This document shows positions 1-11,159 of a stretch of 64,000 bases of DNA, in pieces (the stretch's first letter is position 1; each line of letters begins with the position of its first letter). The notes beneath the pieces are model-generated. The model was not told the origin of the DNA. It saw only the letters and a list, made by a program, of their open reading frames with translations, and did no database searches. A program made the translations under genes and the position numbers. The stretch comes from Lepraria neglecta (taxonomy: Eukaryota; Ascomycota; Lecanoromycetes; Lecanorales; Stereocaulaceae). The stretch is from NCBI GenBank assembly GCA_033220425.1, contig CM065646.1, positions 1,371,501 to 1,435,500 of the forward strand. The letters run 5' to 3'.

Positions 1-489
1 TAGTAATATAGCGAGATTCTATATACTAAGTATATACTACCCGATTATTTAGTATATAGGGAGGAAAGAGGCCGTCTAGCGGAAGAATACGCGGTACCTC
101 TACTTAAGAGAGCTTACTATAGAGAGATATAGTAGTATAAGTATAAGGAAGATAGGTACTAATAGTATCTTGTAAGTAAAAGGAAGTATTATTACTTCCT
201 ATACTTTATAGAGAAGTAGGAAAAGGAAAGAAATAACTTACTTAAAGTCTTTAAGAGAGGAGCTTATAACTAAGTACTATAGTATAGCTACCTATACGAT
301 AAATATATCCCGTATAAGGGAATAAAGGAAGTATATAGATTCCTACTATTATAGGGAAAAGAATAATCTCTTATACTACGGGGAAGTATAAGGAGATTAA
401 TACGTTATTCCCTAAACAACAATTATATTCCGCCCAGTATCACACTTATATTATTATACCAGTAAATATTAATAGATAGCGGACCGTAG

Positions 490-3400
490 CGATAATAGAC
501 AGCGGAGCTATAGGAAATTTTATCTCGAGGAACTTAGTAGACTTAAGCGGCCTACTAACCCGAAAGAAGAAATTGTCCTACGAACTACGCCTAGCTAATA
601 GGTTAGTATTCTTAATAGGAAAAGTAGAGGAGGAGATACGCTCCCTACTAGTAATAATTCAGTAATACTACGAGGAGATTATATTCGATATAGTTAGGAT
701 AGCTACTTATAATATCATTTTAGGAATACCTTAGTTAAATAAATATAACCTAGAAATCAACTAGAAGATAAAAGTACTTAAATTCGGACGATCTAGAGAT
801 GTTACTAGTATTAGACCTATTAGTTAATAGTAGATAATAATAGATAAGAGAAAGAACCGAAGACCGGTCGAAGTATATATTACTTTATTCTTAAAAGATA
901 AGAGTAACTTCTAAGAGAGAAGGCTCGACTCCTTAGTTACTAGTAAGGGTTAGCGAGATACTAAAGAGAGAGTAACTAAAGGAAAAGACGAACCTTCTGC
1001 GATCCCTCGGGAATATAAATAGTAGGTATACCTATTCGAGGAAGAGACAAGTGTAAAAGCGTTGCCTAAGTACTAACTATAGGATTATAAGATCGAACTC
1101 GAACCTAGTAAGGCGCTAATATTTAGACCTATCTATATATTATTAGAAAAGGAACTTACTATACTTCGCGGGTATATCGATAAGAACCTTAAGAAAGGAT
1201 TTATTCAGGAATCCAAATTACTAGTAGGTTACCTAATCCTCTTCGCGCCGAAGAAGGACGGGAGCTTATAACTATATATCGACTATCGAAAGTTGAACGA
1301 TATTACTATTAAGAATAGATATCCTTTACTAAATATTAGCGAGCTATAGGATCGGCTCGGTAAGGCAAAGATATTTACTAAACTAGATCTTAGAGGTATA
1401 TATAATCTAATCCGAATAAAGGAAGGCGAAGAATAGAAAACTACCTTCTAGACTAGATATAGCTACTACGAGTACCTAGTAATACTGTTTGGACTTACTA
1501 ACGCACTAGTAACCTGCTAAGTACTTATTAATAACGTTATACGGGCATACTTAGATCGAACAGCGATAGCGTACCTTAATAATATCTTGATCTACTCTGA
1601 GAATAAGGAAGAATACGTTAAGTATATATAGGATATTATCGAATGCCTATCACAAGCGAGGCTTCTCCTTAAACTAGAAAAGTACAAGTTTTACAGGGAC
1701 TCTATTGAGTTCCTAGGATTTATAGTTAGTATAAAAGGTATTAGTATAAGCCTAGAAAAGATTAAAGCTATAGCGGAATAGCCTATACTATAGGACGTCA
1801 AAGTAGTACAAAGTTTCTTAGGATTCGCTAACTTTAATAGGAAGTTTATTAAGGGCTACTCGAAGAAAGTACTTCTACTTATAGATATTACTAAGAAAGA
1901 TATTAGATTTATATAGGGATAAAAATAATAAAAGTCGTTTAATACGTTAAAAAAAGTATATACGGATCTACTAGTACTCTATACCTTTTAAGCTAACGAA
2001 CCGGCTCGTATCGAAATAGATACCTCGGATCTTGTAATAGGAGTATACCTTTATTAAATGAAGGACTAAAAGTAGTATCTAGTTACCTACTTTTTACGAA
2101 AAATGTTAGTAGTAGAACAAAACTATAATATATACGATAAAGAACTACTTACCGTAGTATATATACTTTAAAATTAGAGAGTATACGTAGAAAGCTACTC
2201 GGACCTAACTATCTTTACGGATTATAAGAATCTTCTTAACTTTATAATAACGAAAGAGTTAAATAGAAGATAAGTTAGATAGTTAGAACTACTCGGATAA
2301 TATAAGTTCAAGATAACCTATACCCTAGGAAAAGATAATAGTCGAGTAGATACGCTAAGTAGGCGATTAGACTATATAGAAGAAAAGAATATTATAGAAC
2401 GACCAATCCTGAAACAAGAAGCCGATGGATCATTGGTACTATACCAGATATTAGCAATGACCCTTCGTATATTAGGACCTAACACGACTAACAGGATCGT
2501 AAGGGCCTATAATAACGATATATTCGCAACAAAACTAAGACAGGATCAATAAGATTTAGTATTACTCAAATATCAGGATAAAACTTATTTACCTAATATA
2601 TACGTTGAAGAGGTAATTAAGGATTACTATAATAACCTATTACAAGGTCACCCTAGAGTATCTAAAACTATAGAACTCCTAGGATAAGGATACGTAGTAC
2701 CGAAACTTCGGACTCGCGTTAAATAATATATTAAGGAATATATCTAGTGTTAGCAGAATAAGGCGGCACGATATACTAAGTACGGGCAAATCCAATTTGT
2801 GCCTATACCGGAATCACTATAGGATAATATCACAATGGACTTTATAGTGAAACTACTACCTTCGAAGGATCCAGCTACCTAGGATACCTTCGATTCTATT
2901 ATAGTTATTATAGATAAACTTACGAAGTATATAATTATAATACCTTTCAAAGAGATATATAAAGCGGATTAGTTAGCCTTTATACTACTCGATAAGTTAA
3001 TAAGAGATTATAGTATACCTAAGTCGATAATATCCGACAGAGATAAGTTATTTACTTCTAACTATTAGAGAACGCTGATCGCAGCGGTTAGAACTAAACT
3101 TCGGATATCGACTATATACTATCTATAGACTAATAGATAAATAGAACGTACAAACCAAATAATAGAAGTATACCTAAGATATTATATAAACTAGAAATAA
3201 GATAACTAGGTTTCACTACTTCTAATAGTATAACTAGCGTATAATAATAAAAGGTTAGATATAACAGGTCTGATACTATTCTTTACCAACTACGGAAAGA
3301 ATATAAATATATTTCTATAACCTAGGGACGGACCTAATATAGAAAAAGCCTTAGTTAAGGTAGAGGAGCTAAAGAATTTATATAAGGATATATAAAGGAT

Positions 3401-3855
3401 GATTAAAAGCTTAAACGATAAGTTAAAGGGATAGGTTAATAGTAAAAGGAAGAATATTCCTTAACTTAGAGGGGGATAAAGTATACCTCCTAATAAAAAA
3501 TATAAAGATAATAAGACTAAGTAAGAAACTAGATTATATTAAGGTTGGACTATTCTTGATTAAGAAGGTAAAGGGGGCTATTAACTATAAACTCGAGCTT
3601 CTACCTGACGCTAAAGTATATCCGGTATTCTATATCTTACTTCTAGAGCTAGTAGACTCTAAGATACTACTCTAAGAGACGTTTTATTATAATATTAAGG
3701 AAGAAACAGAGTATAAGGTCGAGAGGATCCTAGATAGAAGAAATTAGTTCTATCTAGTTAAATAGAAAGGGTACGACGAAACGGAAAGTACCTAGGAACC
3801 TCTTAGGAACCTTACGGGGAATTATAGAGAACGCCTATAAGAGTTTTATCGGAAG
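490..3855 (+). pseudogene. pol: Gypsy pol relic: protease, RT, RNase H, integrase, chromodomain
   Basis: Around 498 lies the aspartic protease motif IDSGA. Around 1230-1760 is the reverse transcriptase, with PKKDGS, DYRKLN and LDL segments; the catalytic YLDD box near 1574 reads YLNN, as expected from G-to-A RIP changes. RNase H (IDTSD, YDKELL, FTDYKNL) spans about 1980-2370. The integrase zinc-binding and catalytic core covers about 2560-3200, with MDF, SDRDK and IERTN segments. A chromodomain (VERILDRR, FYLVK-KGY) sits at about 3710-3850. Dozens of stops, nearly all at positions where CAG, CAA or TGG would be expected, show it is dead. Confidence 0.88.
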
Positions 3856-4389
3856 TAAGAGAAGACTAGTCGAAACTCTCAGGGCCCTCTAGGCCGGGGA
3901 GGAGGTCGAACTGCTCAGAGCCGACGTTAAATATTAAACTATCAGGAGTGTTAGAAGGAAGGGCCTTATCCTTCTCTAACTCCTCGATATTCTATAACTC
4001 GCGCTTAACTAACTTTTTCTCTTTATCCTAGACTCGATCAAATTATAATTAGAGGCGTATAAGTTTCGCCTGTATTTCCTTTATTTCTAACCAAGTATCG
4101 TTACAAACTTTCTTAATACGACGTATCTCGTCGACAGATATAACTAGGTCGTACTTCTTGCCTACTACAACGTAGTTAGAATAACAGTCTGAACGGACGC
4201 CTACTAAGTACTATTTGTTACCCTTCGTATAGAGAGTACAAGGACGTATTACAAATCTAGATAATTTACTAGAGAGTTCTTTGCGACGAACGATAGGGTC
4301 TTTAGAATAGATATTTCGACGAGGAGGTATAAAGGATAGATGGTTTCTCGGGACAAGAAATCTGGAGGAGGGGTCTAGTATTAGAACCA

Positions 4390-4792
4390 TTGGTTCTAAC
4401 AGGACTGTCCTGTAGGACAAGGTACTATAGACAGGACTAGTAGCTGAAGCGATGAGCGCGATAAGCGACGTGCGCTTATAGCGCTCAAGAATGATAAGCG
4501 CAATGAGCGCCGTGCGCTCATAACGCTCATAGGTTGCTTGGCAGGATTTCATATATCTACATATACGGGGCTCTGCCCACTGTTTGGAACAGCGTATTTA
4601 ACTTGGTTAAATCTTCCTGGTACCCCTTGCACTATACTTTACTAGTTATTAACATAGAACGCATTGGATACCTACACCTAAGAAGACTGCCATTCTACCT
4701 GAGTAACTCCTCTCCCACAGAAGCATAAGATATACGACACCTATACCCGATTATCGCACCGTTAGGTTAACGGTCGGACGTGGGTCGTAACA
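4390..4792 (+). repeat. Probable 3' LTR of the Gypsy element (left edge uncertain)
   Basis: This sequence follows the pol relic after a noncoding stretch and ends GTGGGTCGTAACA at 4792. Its last ~90 bases resemble the end of another LTR at 18,835-18,900 (shared ACTCCTCT-CCA-AGAAG block and the same GGGTCGTAACA terminus). That supports an LTR identity. No matching 5' copy is in the window, so the start is an estimate. Confidence 0.55.
4451..4529. repeat. Two imperfect 37-bp tandem repeats in the LTR
   Basis: Copies at 4451-4487 and 4493-4529 share the pattern GATRAGCGC..-AGCG-CGTGCGCT-ATA-CGCTCA and are separated by 5 bp. They make an antisense frame (4211-4552) look like a low-complexity protein. 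I treat that frame as a by-product of the repeat. Confidence 0.75.
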
Positions 4793-4914
4793 TATAGCCC
4801 GGAAAGATATGGGATATCCTATAGAATATCCCAAGGGTTGGGTATAGGATTCCGGTATGGGATGGGATTAAGAGAGCCAATATCCCATACCATCCCATAT
4901 CTTTCCGGGCTATA
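4793..4914. mobile_element. Palindromic MITE, 122 bp with TA flanks
   Basis: The left arm TATAGCCCGGAAAGATATGG and the exact reverse complement at 4893-4914 bound a short noncoding core rich in GGGAT/ATCCC inverted motifs. If the terminal TA pairs are the target duplication, the element is 4795-4912 with ~20-bp inverted repeats, consistent with a Tc1/mariner-type MITE. It sits directly against the 3' end of the Gypsy LTR at 4792. Confidence 0.7.
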
Positions 4915-5880
4915 ATAGATATCTAGATATTTTTAATATAGGACTTTAAGTATATATAGAAGGAGGCTAGCCTATAAGTAGATAAGAGTCTTTAGGAAGA
5001 GGATTATATTATAGATATTAAAGAGTAGAGTATATTAGTAGAGAGGTAGATTATAGAGGATAAAATAGTATATCTAAATATTATTCTAATAGGAGAAGAA
5101 CCTAAGGACTAGGCTACTAAGGATACTATAGAGGGGATAGAGGATAGATTAATAAAGTATAAAGCTTAGACGAGAGGAAGTCTAATAGAATTAAGCTATT
5201 AGTAATCGAATATATAGCTATTAAATATATAATATAAGAATAATTATCGTATTATCTTTTAAAATCGTCTAGCTCGGATAATACTACCTATAGATTAATT
5301 CTAGATAAGATATCTAACTTAAATATATCTACTATAGCGGAGGATATATTCGAACTATCTAACTCGGATAACTTCCTATCTACTAATATTATTAATATAC
5401 TACCTAAGTATATATATTTTATATTCTAGAATAAATGTATAATAGTAGCGTTAGTCTACAAAAGTAACTTTTAATACTAATATTGTAATTAGCTAGTATA
5501 GCAATTTAAGGTTATAGATACTACTATCGGTAACCTTAAATTACTAATTTGGCCGATTTCTTAGTCCGTAATCGATATAGGATGTAGACCCTAATCGCTA
5601 TACGGCCTACTAATAGCGCAAAACTAGCTGTAACGCTAATGATATAATCTTTTGGGAAAGCGCGATGGCGCCTAGGGCCCCCGAAGTAGCTCGCGCTTTG
5701 GCCCGGGGCTACTAGGGCCGGGTTCGATTTCGCCGACGTGAATGGAGGCGTTTAACTATATAGAGGATACTTTATAGATAAGTAGAATAACCTATTATAT
5801 TAATAACTAAGAGATTTCAGAAAGCTTTATCTTATAAGTACTTCTATACCAATCTATTACTTCAAAGATCGATCCTACCT
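4915..5880. other. TA-rich repeat wreckage, no gene
   Basis: The part up to about 5560 has the same TA-rich, CpA-poor composition as the Gypsy element and no open frame, so it is probably another RIP-damaged transposon. The stretch at 5640-5750 is suddenly GC-rich (GCGCGATGGCGCCTAGGGCC). It contains GGGTTCGA, but I cannot fold it into a tRNA. Confidence 0.5.
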
Positions 5881-5953
5881 ATCTTACTTTCCAAGAATAT
5901 TAGCTAACAACCAACCATTTCTAATATAATTCTTGACAAGTGTCCTATGCCAC

Positions 5954-7357
5954 TCACAAGCCCTCCAAAACCCCCTGCAACACACCCTCCGTAAAGACCC
6001 ACAACAGCGACGAGTCATGCGTATGCCACGCGGCGCCCGTATACCACGTTTCCCTTGTTCCTTGCAACATATACAAGCTCTTGTAGAAACCCCCTTCAAT
6101 CGCCTCCTTCGGCACCGTGAGTTCAAAGGGCGTATGGCTCGCAAAGACTGCGAATTCCGGCTCCGCGGTAGAGTTGAATATTCTAGCGGCATTGATTCGA
6201 TTGACACTCGCAATGATATCGGCCTTCACCTGCTCATCAGGCAGTGCGTTCGCACTGCCGAATTTCACATCGTGCAAGCCCGGAACGCGTGTAGGTGTGA
6301 TAGAGTACGCGGCTGGAAGGATGGGGAGATTGTACTGCGTAGCTGCGCCGATGTTGTTGACAGTGGTTAAGTCCGGGATTTTTGTACCACGTAGCAATCC
6401 CGTGTAGTAAGCACTGTTCTGAAATTGTAAAAAGAGACTTGTTTCCTCAGTGCTGAGATCGAAGCCTTCGAGATTGTGCAACTTGGGCGGGATAGTCAGG
6501 ATGAGTTTCTTCGCCAGGATGAGTTTCACGCCTTGAGGAGTCTGAACGAGGACTTTGACACAGCCACCGCTGCTGCTGGCACTTCTATCAACGGCTAAGA
6601 CATGGCTCGTTAGCAAGACATCTTGGCCCAGCACGGCGAGAGCCTTGACGTAAATCTCGCTGTTGTCTTGATCGAGCGTAGTTAAGAAGCCGTTTTGCAC
6701 GCCCTGCAAGACGGACAGTCCAAAGTTCTTGAACACGTAGAGAGTCAGCTGTGAAAGGAGATCACCGAGTCCCTGTGCGAATTGGAAGAGGAATCCAACC
6801 ATATCTTGCAGGGCGTATTTCGTTACGAAATCTCCAAAGGGGAGTAGCAGGTCCGCTGGCACGGAATCGGGGAGAACGAAGCCGGTCTCGAGATAGGGAT
6901 ATTGCGCCAGTTGAGCTGCGTATGCCGCAAGAGCAGCTGTGGGATCATTCGGAGTGTACCCGGCGACGATTTTTCCGGTTTGGAAATCCACATAGGTAGA
7001 TGTTTCACCAGGGGAGCTAAGAACAGCTTTTGTAAGCGGGATGTTGAATCTAGCAAAGTAGTTGTTGACGACACTAATATTGTGGAATAACACAACGCCG
7101 TAGTCGATGGTCTCGTTGGTGTTTGGGTCAGTGTAGGTGTTGGTGTGCCCGCCTAGTCGATCTTGAGCTTCGATGACGACCACAGATATTCCCTTGTCGT
7201 GGAGGCTGATTGCGCTGTATGTACCTGTAGAGCCTCCACCGATGATGCAGACATCACGCGTGACGATTGAAGAGGGAGCATAACCATCTGTGTTGATAGT
7301 AGGCAGGGTGGTTGCAAGTACAGCGAGAGAGGTGGCGAGAAAGAGCGTGAACAGCAT
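5954..7357 (-). CDS. Secreted FAD-dependent amine-oxidase-like oxidoreductase
   Basis: A single-exon frame of about 467 residues. The chosen ATG (7355-7357) starts with a typical secretion signal (MLFTLFLATSLAVLATT); the frame extends 31 codons upstream without a signal, so the downstream Met is preferred. After the signal comes a Rossmann FAD-binding motif VCIIGGGSTGTYSAISL, an acidic strand end (VVIEAQDRLGGHTNTY), and at the C-terminus a second flavin segment (YTGAAWHTHDSSLLW). The architecture is that of NAD(P)-binding Rossmann/FAD oxidases such as the beta-cyclopiazonate-dehydrogenase-like fungal family. That family suggests small-molecule oxidation; the substrate is unknown. No frame breaks are seen, so it is likely functional despite lying beside RIP-damaged repeats. 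Confidence 0.85.
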   Translation of the reverse strand: MLFTLFLATSLAVLATTLPTINTDGYAPSSIVTRDVCIIGGGSTGTYSAISLHDKGISVVVIEAQDRLGGHTNTYTDPNTNETIDYGVVLFHNISVVNNYFARFNIPLTKAVLSSPGETSTYVDFQTGKIVAGYTPNDPTAALAAYAAQLAQYPYLETGFVLPDSVPADLLLPFGDFVTKYALQDMVGFLFQFAQGLGDLLSQLTLYVFKNFGLSVLQGVQNGFLTTLDQDNSEIYVKALAVLGQDVLLTSHVLAVDRSASSSGGCVKVLVQTPQGVKLILAKKLILTIPPKLHNLEGFDLSTEETSLFLQFQNSAYYTGLLRGTKIPDLTTVNNIGAATQYNLPILPAAYSITPTRVPGLHDVKFGSANALPDEQVKADIIASVNRINAARIFNSTAEPEFAVFASHTPFELTVPKEAIEGGFYKSLYMLQGTRETWYTGAAWHTHDSSLLWVFTEGVLQGVLEGL

Positions 7358-8690
7358 TGTAGGGACTTTTGTTTCAATTCTTTGTTGATGTTGTAGTTGA
7401 AGGACGATTCTCACAATGAGCCTATCGGAAGACAGAGTCCAGGTAAACAAGTCCTCGTTCGATAGATAAAATGTTAATGAAAGTGTTGTGTTTGACTGCT
7501 GGCGTGACTTCTAGACCCTGATTAATCTAATTTGCCATCGAGAGGGGCAAGGTGTACGTGAACTTTTGCCTTCTATACTACTTCTCCTCGTACCACATCT
7601 ATTTGTGCTTAGAAGTGGAAGTGAAGGACCCGCCGGGTAGTGTTATTTCGATCTCGATCTCGAGCCAAGATCTGAGTAAGCCCTTGAGAATAATGTCGAA
7701 GACGCTTTGACACCCATCAGCAATCCGAGCCAATCAATAGCGGTAGCGTATAGGATCTTCCTACGCTAGGGCAAGAGAGCGACAAGTCGCTGCCTAGTAA
7801 TACAACTACGGATTTAATCGAATAGCAGGGTTAGCCTCTAGAGATGATGTGAACCAATCATCTCGCCCACCAACATACCGGTCAAGTTACGTATCGCGCT
7901 AGAAATCCTCGGCACTTCCCATGCAGGACGAAGTCGATTGGCAGGTCCTTGGAAGTTGGCAATCTCGGACATTGTACTTAGGGATTTATTGCATGGGTTG
8001 CTGCGCTCCCGGTGTAGAGGCACGAAAAAAACCCCGCAGCTTTCCATCATGCAACTGCAAGTTAGAAATATAGCCGGATACACAATTTGAGTAGAGAACA
8101 GGGACCAGTTCCTCGGTTTCATTCAAGAAGAAACAGTAAAGTACGCACGACCATACTCAGAGCCCATGGCGAATACAGACGTCTTAAAGAAGCCTGCAAA
8201 GTATTGAGACTTGGCAAGATGATGCTCTTCGAGTCAACTTGGTTGTTGCGTATCGCCTTAGGAACCTGGAGCGTTGACCATCTAACCAAGAGATCTAGGT
8301 AGGAAATTTTTGAAGTTATATAGAAACGACGAAGATTGAAGCCTTTAAACGCTAACAATACTCGTAAATCCAGATATCCTCACAGACATAATATTTAATA
8401 CAAGTGAGTGCCCGTAATCTTCACAGAAGATTACCGTAAAAATGGCTATATCTCGCTTATTTTATACTCGATTTAGGAAATTTAAGCGGATGTAGAAAGC
8501 TATCTATTTATAGTATATTTTATATATATAAAGCTAAGCCCTAATCCTAATAGGACAAAAGTTATTAAGGATTTAGTATATTAGTGCTTCGGGGGCGGCT
8601 GCGGGGGTAGCTTTAGGGAACTCCGCAGGCAAAAATATGTTTTTTAAGCTTTCCTTAGCTAAATCTTTAGTTAGAAAGCGCATGCTTGGT
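7358..8690. other. Intergenic; no supported gene
   Basis: Short overlapping frames occur on both strands at 7838-8358, but none has a recognisable domain or continues into a neighbour. From about 8440 to 8580 the sequence turns TA-rich like the other decayed repeats. A GC-rich patch (GGGGGCGGCTGCGGGGGTAG) begins near 8590. Confidence 0.4.
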
Positions 8691-8773
8691 TCCAAAACTC
8701 ATGAAATTATCTTGATATTATATGACGTATGTAGCGCGGGGTATCGCTGCGAAGAAGTTGCGGTGCGTATTCA
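8691..8773. repeat. Diverged direct repeat, copy A
   Basis: About 83 bases beginning TCCAAAACTCATGAAATTA and containing ATATGACGTATGT and GCGAAGAAGTTGCGGTGCG. It is roughly 85% identical to copy B at 8939, 248 bp downstream. Differences are mostly transitions. Confidence 0.75.
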
Positions 8774-8938
8774 ACTTTCGATGTTCTAGGTCCGGGGGCG
8801 CCTAGCTCAATGCTTGGCATTTGCCACCGAGCTTGCGCTGCCCGCAAAACATGGCGAAAACGCTTCTTTTGCTCATAACTATTGCGTAAATGGGCCGATT
8901 CTAAAAATTCTTGATGCGCAAGCAAGCTAATGACTAAG

Positions 8939-9021
8939 TCCAAAACTTATGAAATTACCTCGATATCATATGACGTATGTGGCGCGGGGAAGTACTGCGA
9001 AGAAGTTGCGGTGCGAATTCA
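8939..9021. repeat. Diverged direct repeat, copy B
   Basis: Second copy of the repeat at 8691, in the same orientation, beginning TCCAAAACTTATGAAATTA and sharing ATATGACGTATGT and GCGAAGAAGTTGCGGTGCG. The unit could be a mobile-element fragment or a local duplication; no terminal repeats are visible. Confidence 0.75.
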
Positions 9022-9129
9022 AGTTTTGGTGGTTGAAGGCGCTAGGCCGAAAAGCGTACTATCAGGGGGGAGAAGTATAGGGCCATTCTAATTGGCTGTA
9101 AGTGCGGAATTGCTCCGAATGTCGCGATA

Positions 9130-10230
9130 ATCTGTTATTAGAAGAAAGATATAAAACTAGTATCACCTTACCTGCTCCTACTGTCATATACTCCAAAGTT
9201 GCTATGACGAGGCTGGTCATTGCTGTTCCAAATTTGATTGCTTTACTAGAATAACACAGGATCAGAGTCAACAGAGCCAACAGTGACACTTATGTTGAAA
9301 GGCAGAGCGCTTTGGACGTAGAACGGTTGAATATTGACCGCCACCGTCTCCACAGTATTGCTACAGCCATTGCAGTTGCTCATAGGGATTGGCTGCTGGT
9401 TTGCGTCGAAAAGACTGAGATCGGTCATATAGTCTGGGTTATCTTGGTCTGGCCTAAAGGGCTCATTCTTCTAATATTGAACGATGTGCATGCCGCGCCA
9501 ACTGGTAGCGTAGGATGGAGCTGTCAGAGTCGGATCGTTAGTCAGCGTTTGCGAGATCCAGGTGCTATCCATACTAGCAATATATACTATGCAGTTGTTG
9601 AGTGTATAGCCACCATATTTCTGCGAGGTGGATCCCGTGTCACAATCACCAATAGCGCTTGTGAGGGCCACCTAGCAATCAGAATTCTTGATCGTCTAGC
9701 CATCACCCTAGCCCGTGAGGTTGCAAATAAGAGTCGCCTATATTCTAGACAGCACCGACATATATCTCCCAGTCTGTCGTTCCGGCAAGTGGGAAAGACA
9801 TACTTTGTGCTAGCGTGGCACCGTTGACTTGGGTATTATCTGCGCCGGTACAGAAATTGTCGAGGTTGGCAATGTAAAGACTACGCTGTACATATGGTTG
9901 ATTAGAGGAGTCCAGATTGCTGACGAAGCAGCCTTGATTATCTGGGCCATGGGTAACGCAATCTGTCGAAACGAAGTCAGAATACGAGGTTTGGTCTTCG
10001 GTCAGAGCGTTGGCAGGCTCGGCGTAGAGATCAGAATTATAGTTGTTGAAGGATGCGAACTCGACGGGAGGGTCATCGGAGCACCAGTTGGAATCGGTCG
10101 CGCCGGCGTCGTCACATAATGTACCGCTATCGTCTATGCTCGGATCCAACTGGCTTACCACTATCTCTTTAAGGGCAGTAAAGTTATCCACGGTCACCAT
10201 CCCACTCTCGAAACTTAAGAATTGGTTCCT
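9130..10230 (-). pseudogene. C-terminal part of a killer-toxin-type GH18 chitinase-like protein
   Basis: Minus-strand exons read a cysteine-rich secreted-type sequence. The segment near 9471-9671 (NDPTLTAPSYATSW, MHIVQY), followed in the same frame by NPDYMTDLSLFDANQQPI and a final SNDQ-HSNFGVYDS block, resembles the C-terminal module of fungal GH18 enzymes annotated as killer-toxin alpha/beta-like chitinases. That match is from memory of the family. A TAG at about 9471, where CAG would fit, interrupts the module; CAG-to-TAG is the change RIP makes. No chitinase catalytic motif (DxxDxDxE) is present, so only the tail survives. A nonfunctional remnant is the best reading. Confidence 0.5.
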
Positions 10231-10306
10231 TGACCAAGGCTTATCGATTGGGTAGTCGCCGTAGGATTATCATCAGCTTGAGATTCCGTGGACGAAGAAG
10301 AGCAGG

Positions 10307-11141
10307 CTACTCATATACAAGCATGACATACCGCGATTGGATACTTAGGGTACCTGCGATGGATTTGAGCACAGGCCACTGAAGCTGGCATTGACAGGAC
10401 CGAGTGACGTGCCTTGACATTGATTTTTGCGAATCCAGTCTGTTTGTGTCTATTTTCGAGTTTTTCCATTTATTGATGACTGTGGAACATGGATCCAATT
10501 TGCTAAAGAGCTTAGGGCAGAAGTTGATGGCAGGGAATCCATCTGGGATAACGTCGTTGTCTTCGCTCGCGGTGTATGCAGCAGCGGTAGTTCCCCGATA
10601 TCTGCTCGGTTCGTCGGGTTCCTGCGTCACTATTAGATATCAGCTATACAGATATGGAGGGTTGCATACTCGGCCGGGAAGAGAAAGCCAGTTATCGCAA
10701 CGGATATGAATCCAATAACCAGAAAGGATTGAAGAAGTAGGGCCGATCGTAGGTAGAAGCTTGGTAGAGGACGTTTGAACCCAGGTTAGTCCGGGTTGTG
10801 CTTTGGTATAGATATTGCCGAAGAATTGGAGAGCAGAGCATGAAGAACTCACTTTTGACGTTTGCCTGGGAGCTACCATTCAGATAGTTTGGGCCAAAGA
10901 ATTCTGCTTCAGCTTGTCCGTTCCAGTTAATTTGATTATTGACATACGTTGTATAAACGTAGTTTGAGATGTTAATGGCATCATCGAAAACCTGCTGGAT
11001 CGCTTTCGTCTGACTCTTACTGCACCTTTTCCAGCCGGTGAACCGGACTGCCTCAACCACGAGGTGTTCGCCCTGAGCATTTGCTCTTGGTGAAAGGAAA
11101 CAGATGGCGAGAGCAAGGAGAGAAACCAAAGATTTGGACAT
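10307..11141 (-). pseudogene. Truncated secreted metallopeptidase-like gene (M35-type candidate)
   Basis: It starts with a clear signal peptide (MSKSLVSLLALAICFLSPRANAQG, Met at 11139-11141), followed by VRFTGWKRCSKSQTKAIQ and a helical segment ending near 10,870 at a GTGAGT donor. Later pieces in other frames (STYDRPYFFNPFW; TAAAYTASEDNDVIPDGFPA; INFCPKLFSKLDPC) follow in the order expected of secreted fungal metalloendopeptidases of the deuterolysin/lysine-specific type. The HExxH zinc motif, which should come next, is not found. After INVKARH the frame runs into stops, and the chitinase-like remnant begins about 80 bp on. I infer a truncated gene; the family call is tentative. Confidence 0.45.
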
Positions 11142-11159
11142 GATGGACACGGATCGCAA

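Larger units (their letters stand above)
1..4792 (+). mobile_element. RIP-degraded Gypsy chromovirus (left part outside window)
   Basis: An LTR retrotransposon of the chromovirus branch of Ty3/Gypsy, read on the plus strand. Protease, reverse transcriptase, RNase H, integrase and chromodomain segments follow each other in the usual Gypsy order, but every one is full of TAA/TAG codons. CpA and TpG dinucleotides are almost absent and the DNA is very TA-rich, which is the signature of RIP. The right end at 4792 (GGGTCGTAACA) is LTR-like. The 5' LTR and most of gag lie left of the window. The element cannot be active. Family assignment is firm; the exact LTR start is not. Confidence 0.9.

Noticed and set aside
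4211-4552. Antisense 113-codon frame in the Gypsy LTR region
   Set aside because: Its repetitive N-terminus comes from two 37-bp tandem DNA repeats; it has no known domain and lies in an LTR.
5884-6407. Several frames overlapping the FAD oxidoreductase
   Set aside because: They are shadows of the well-supported minus-strand gene in other frames.
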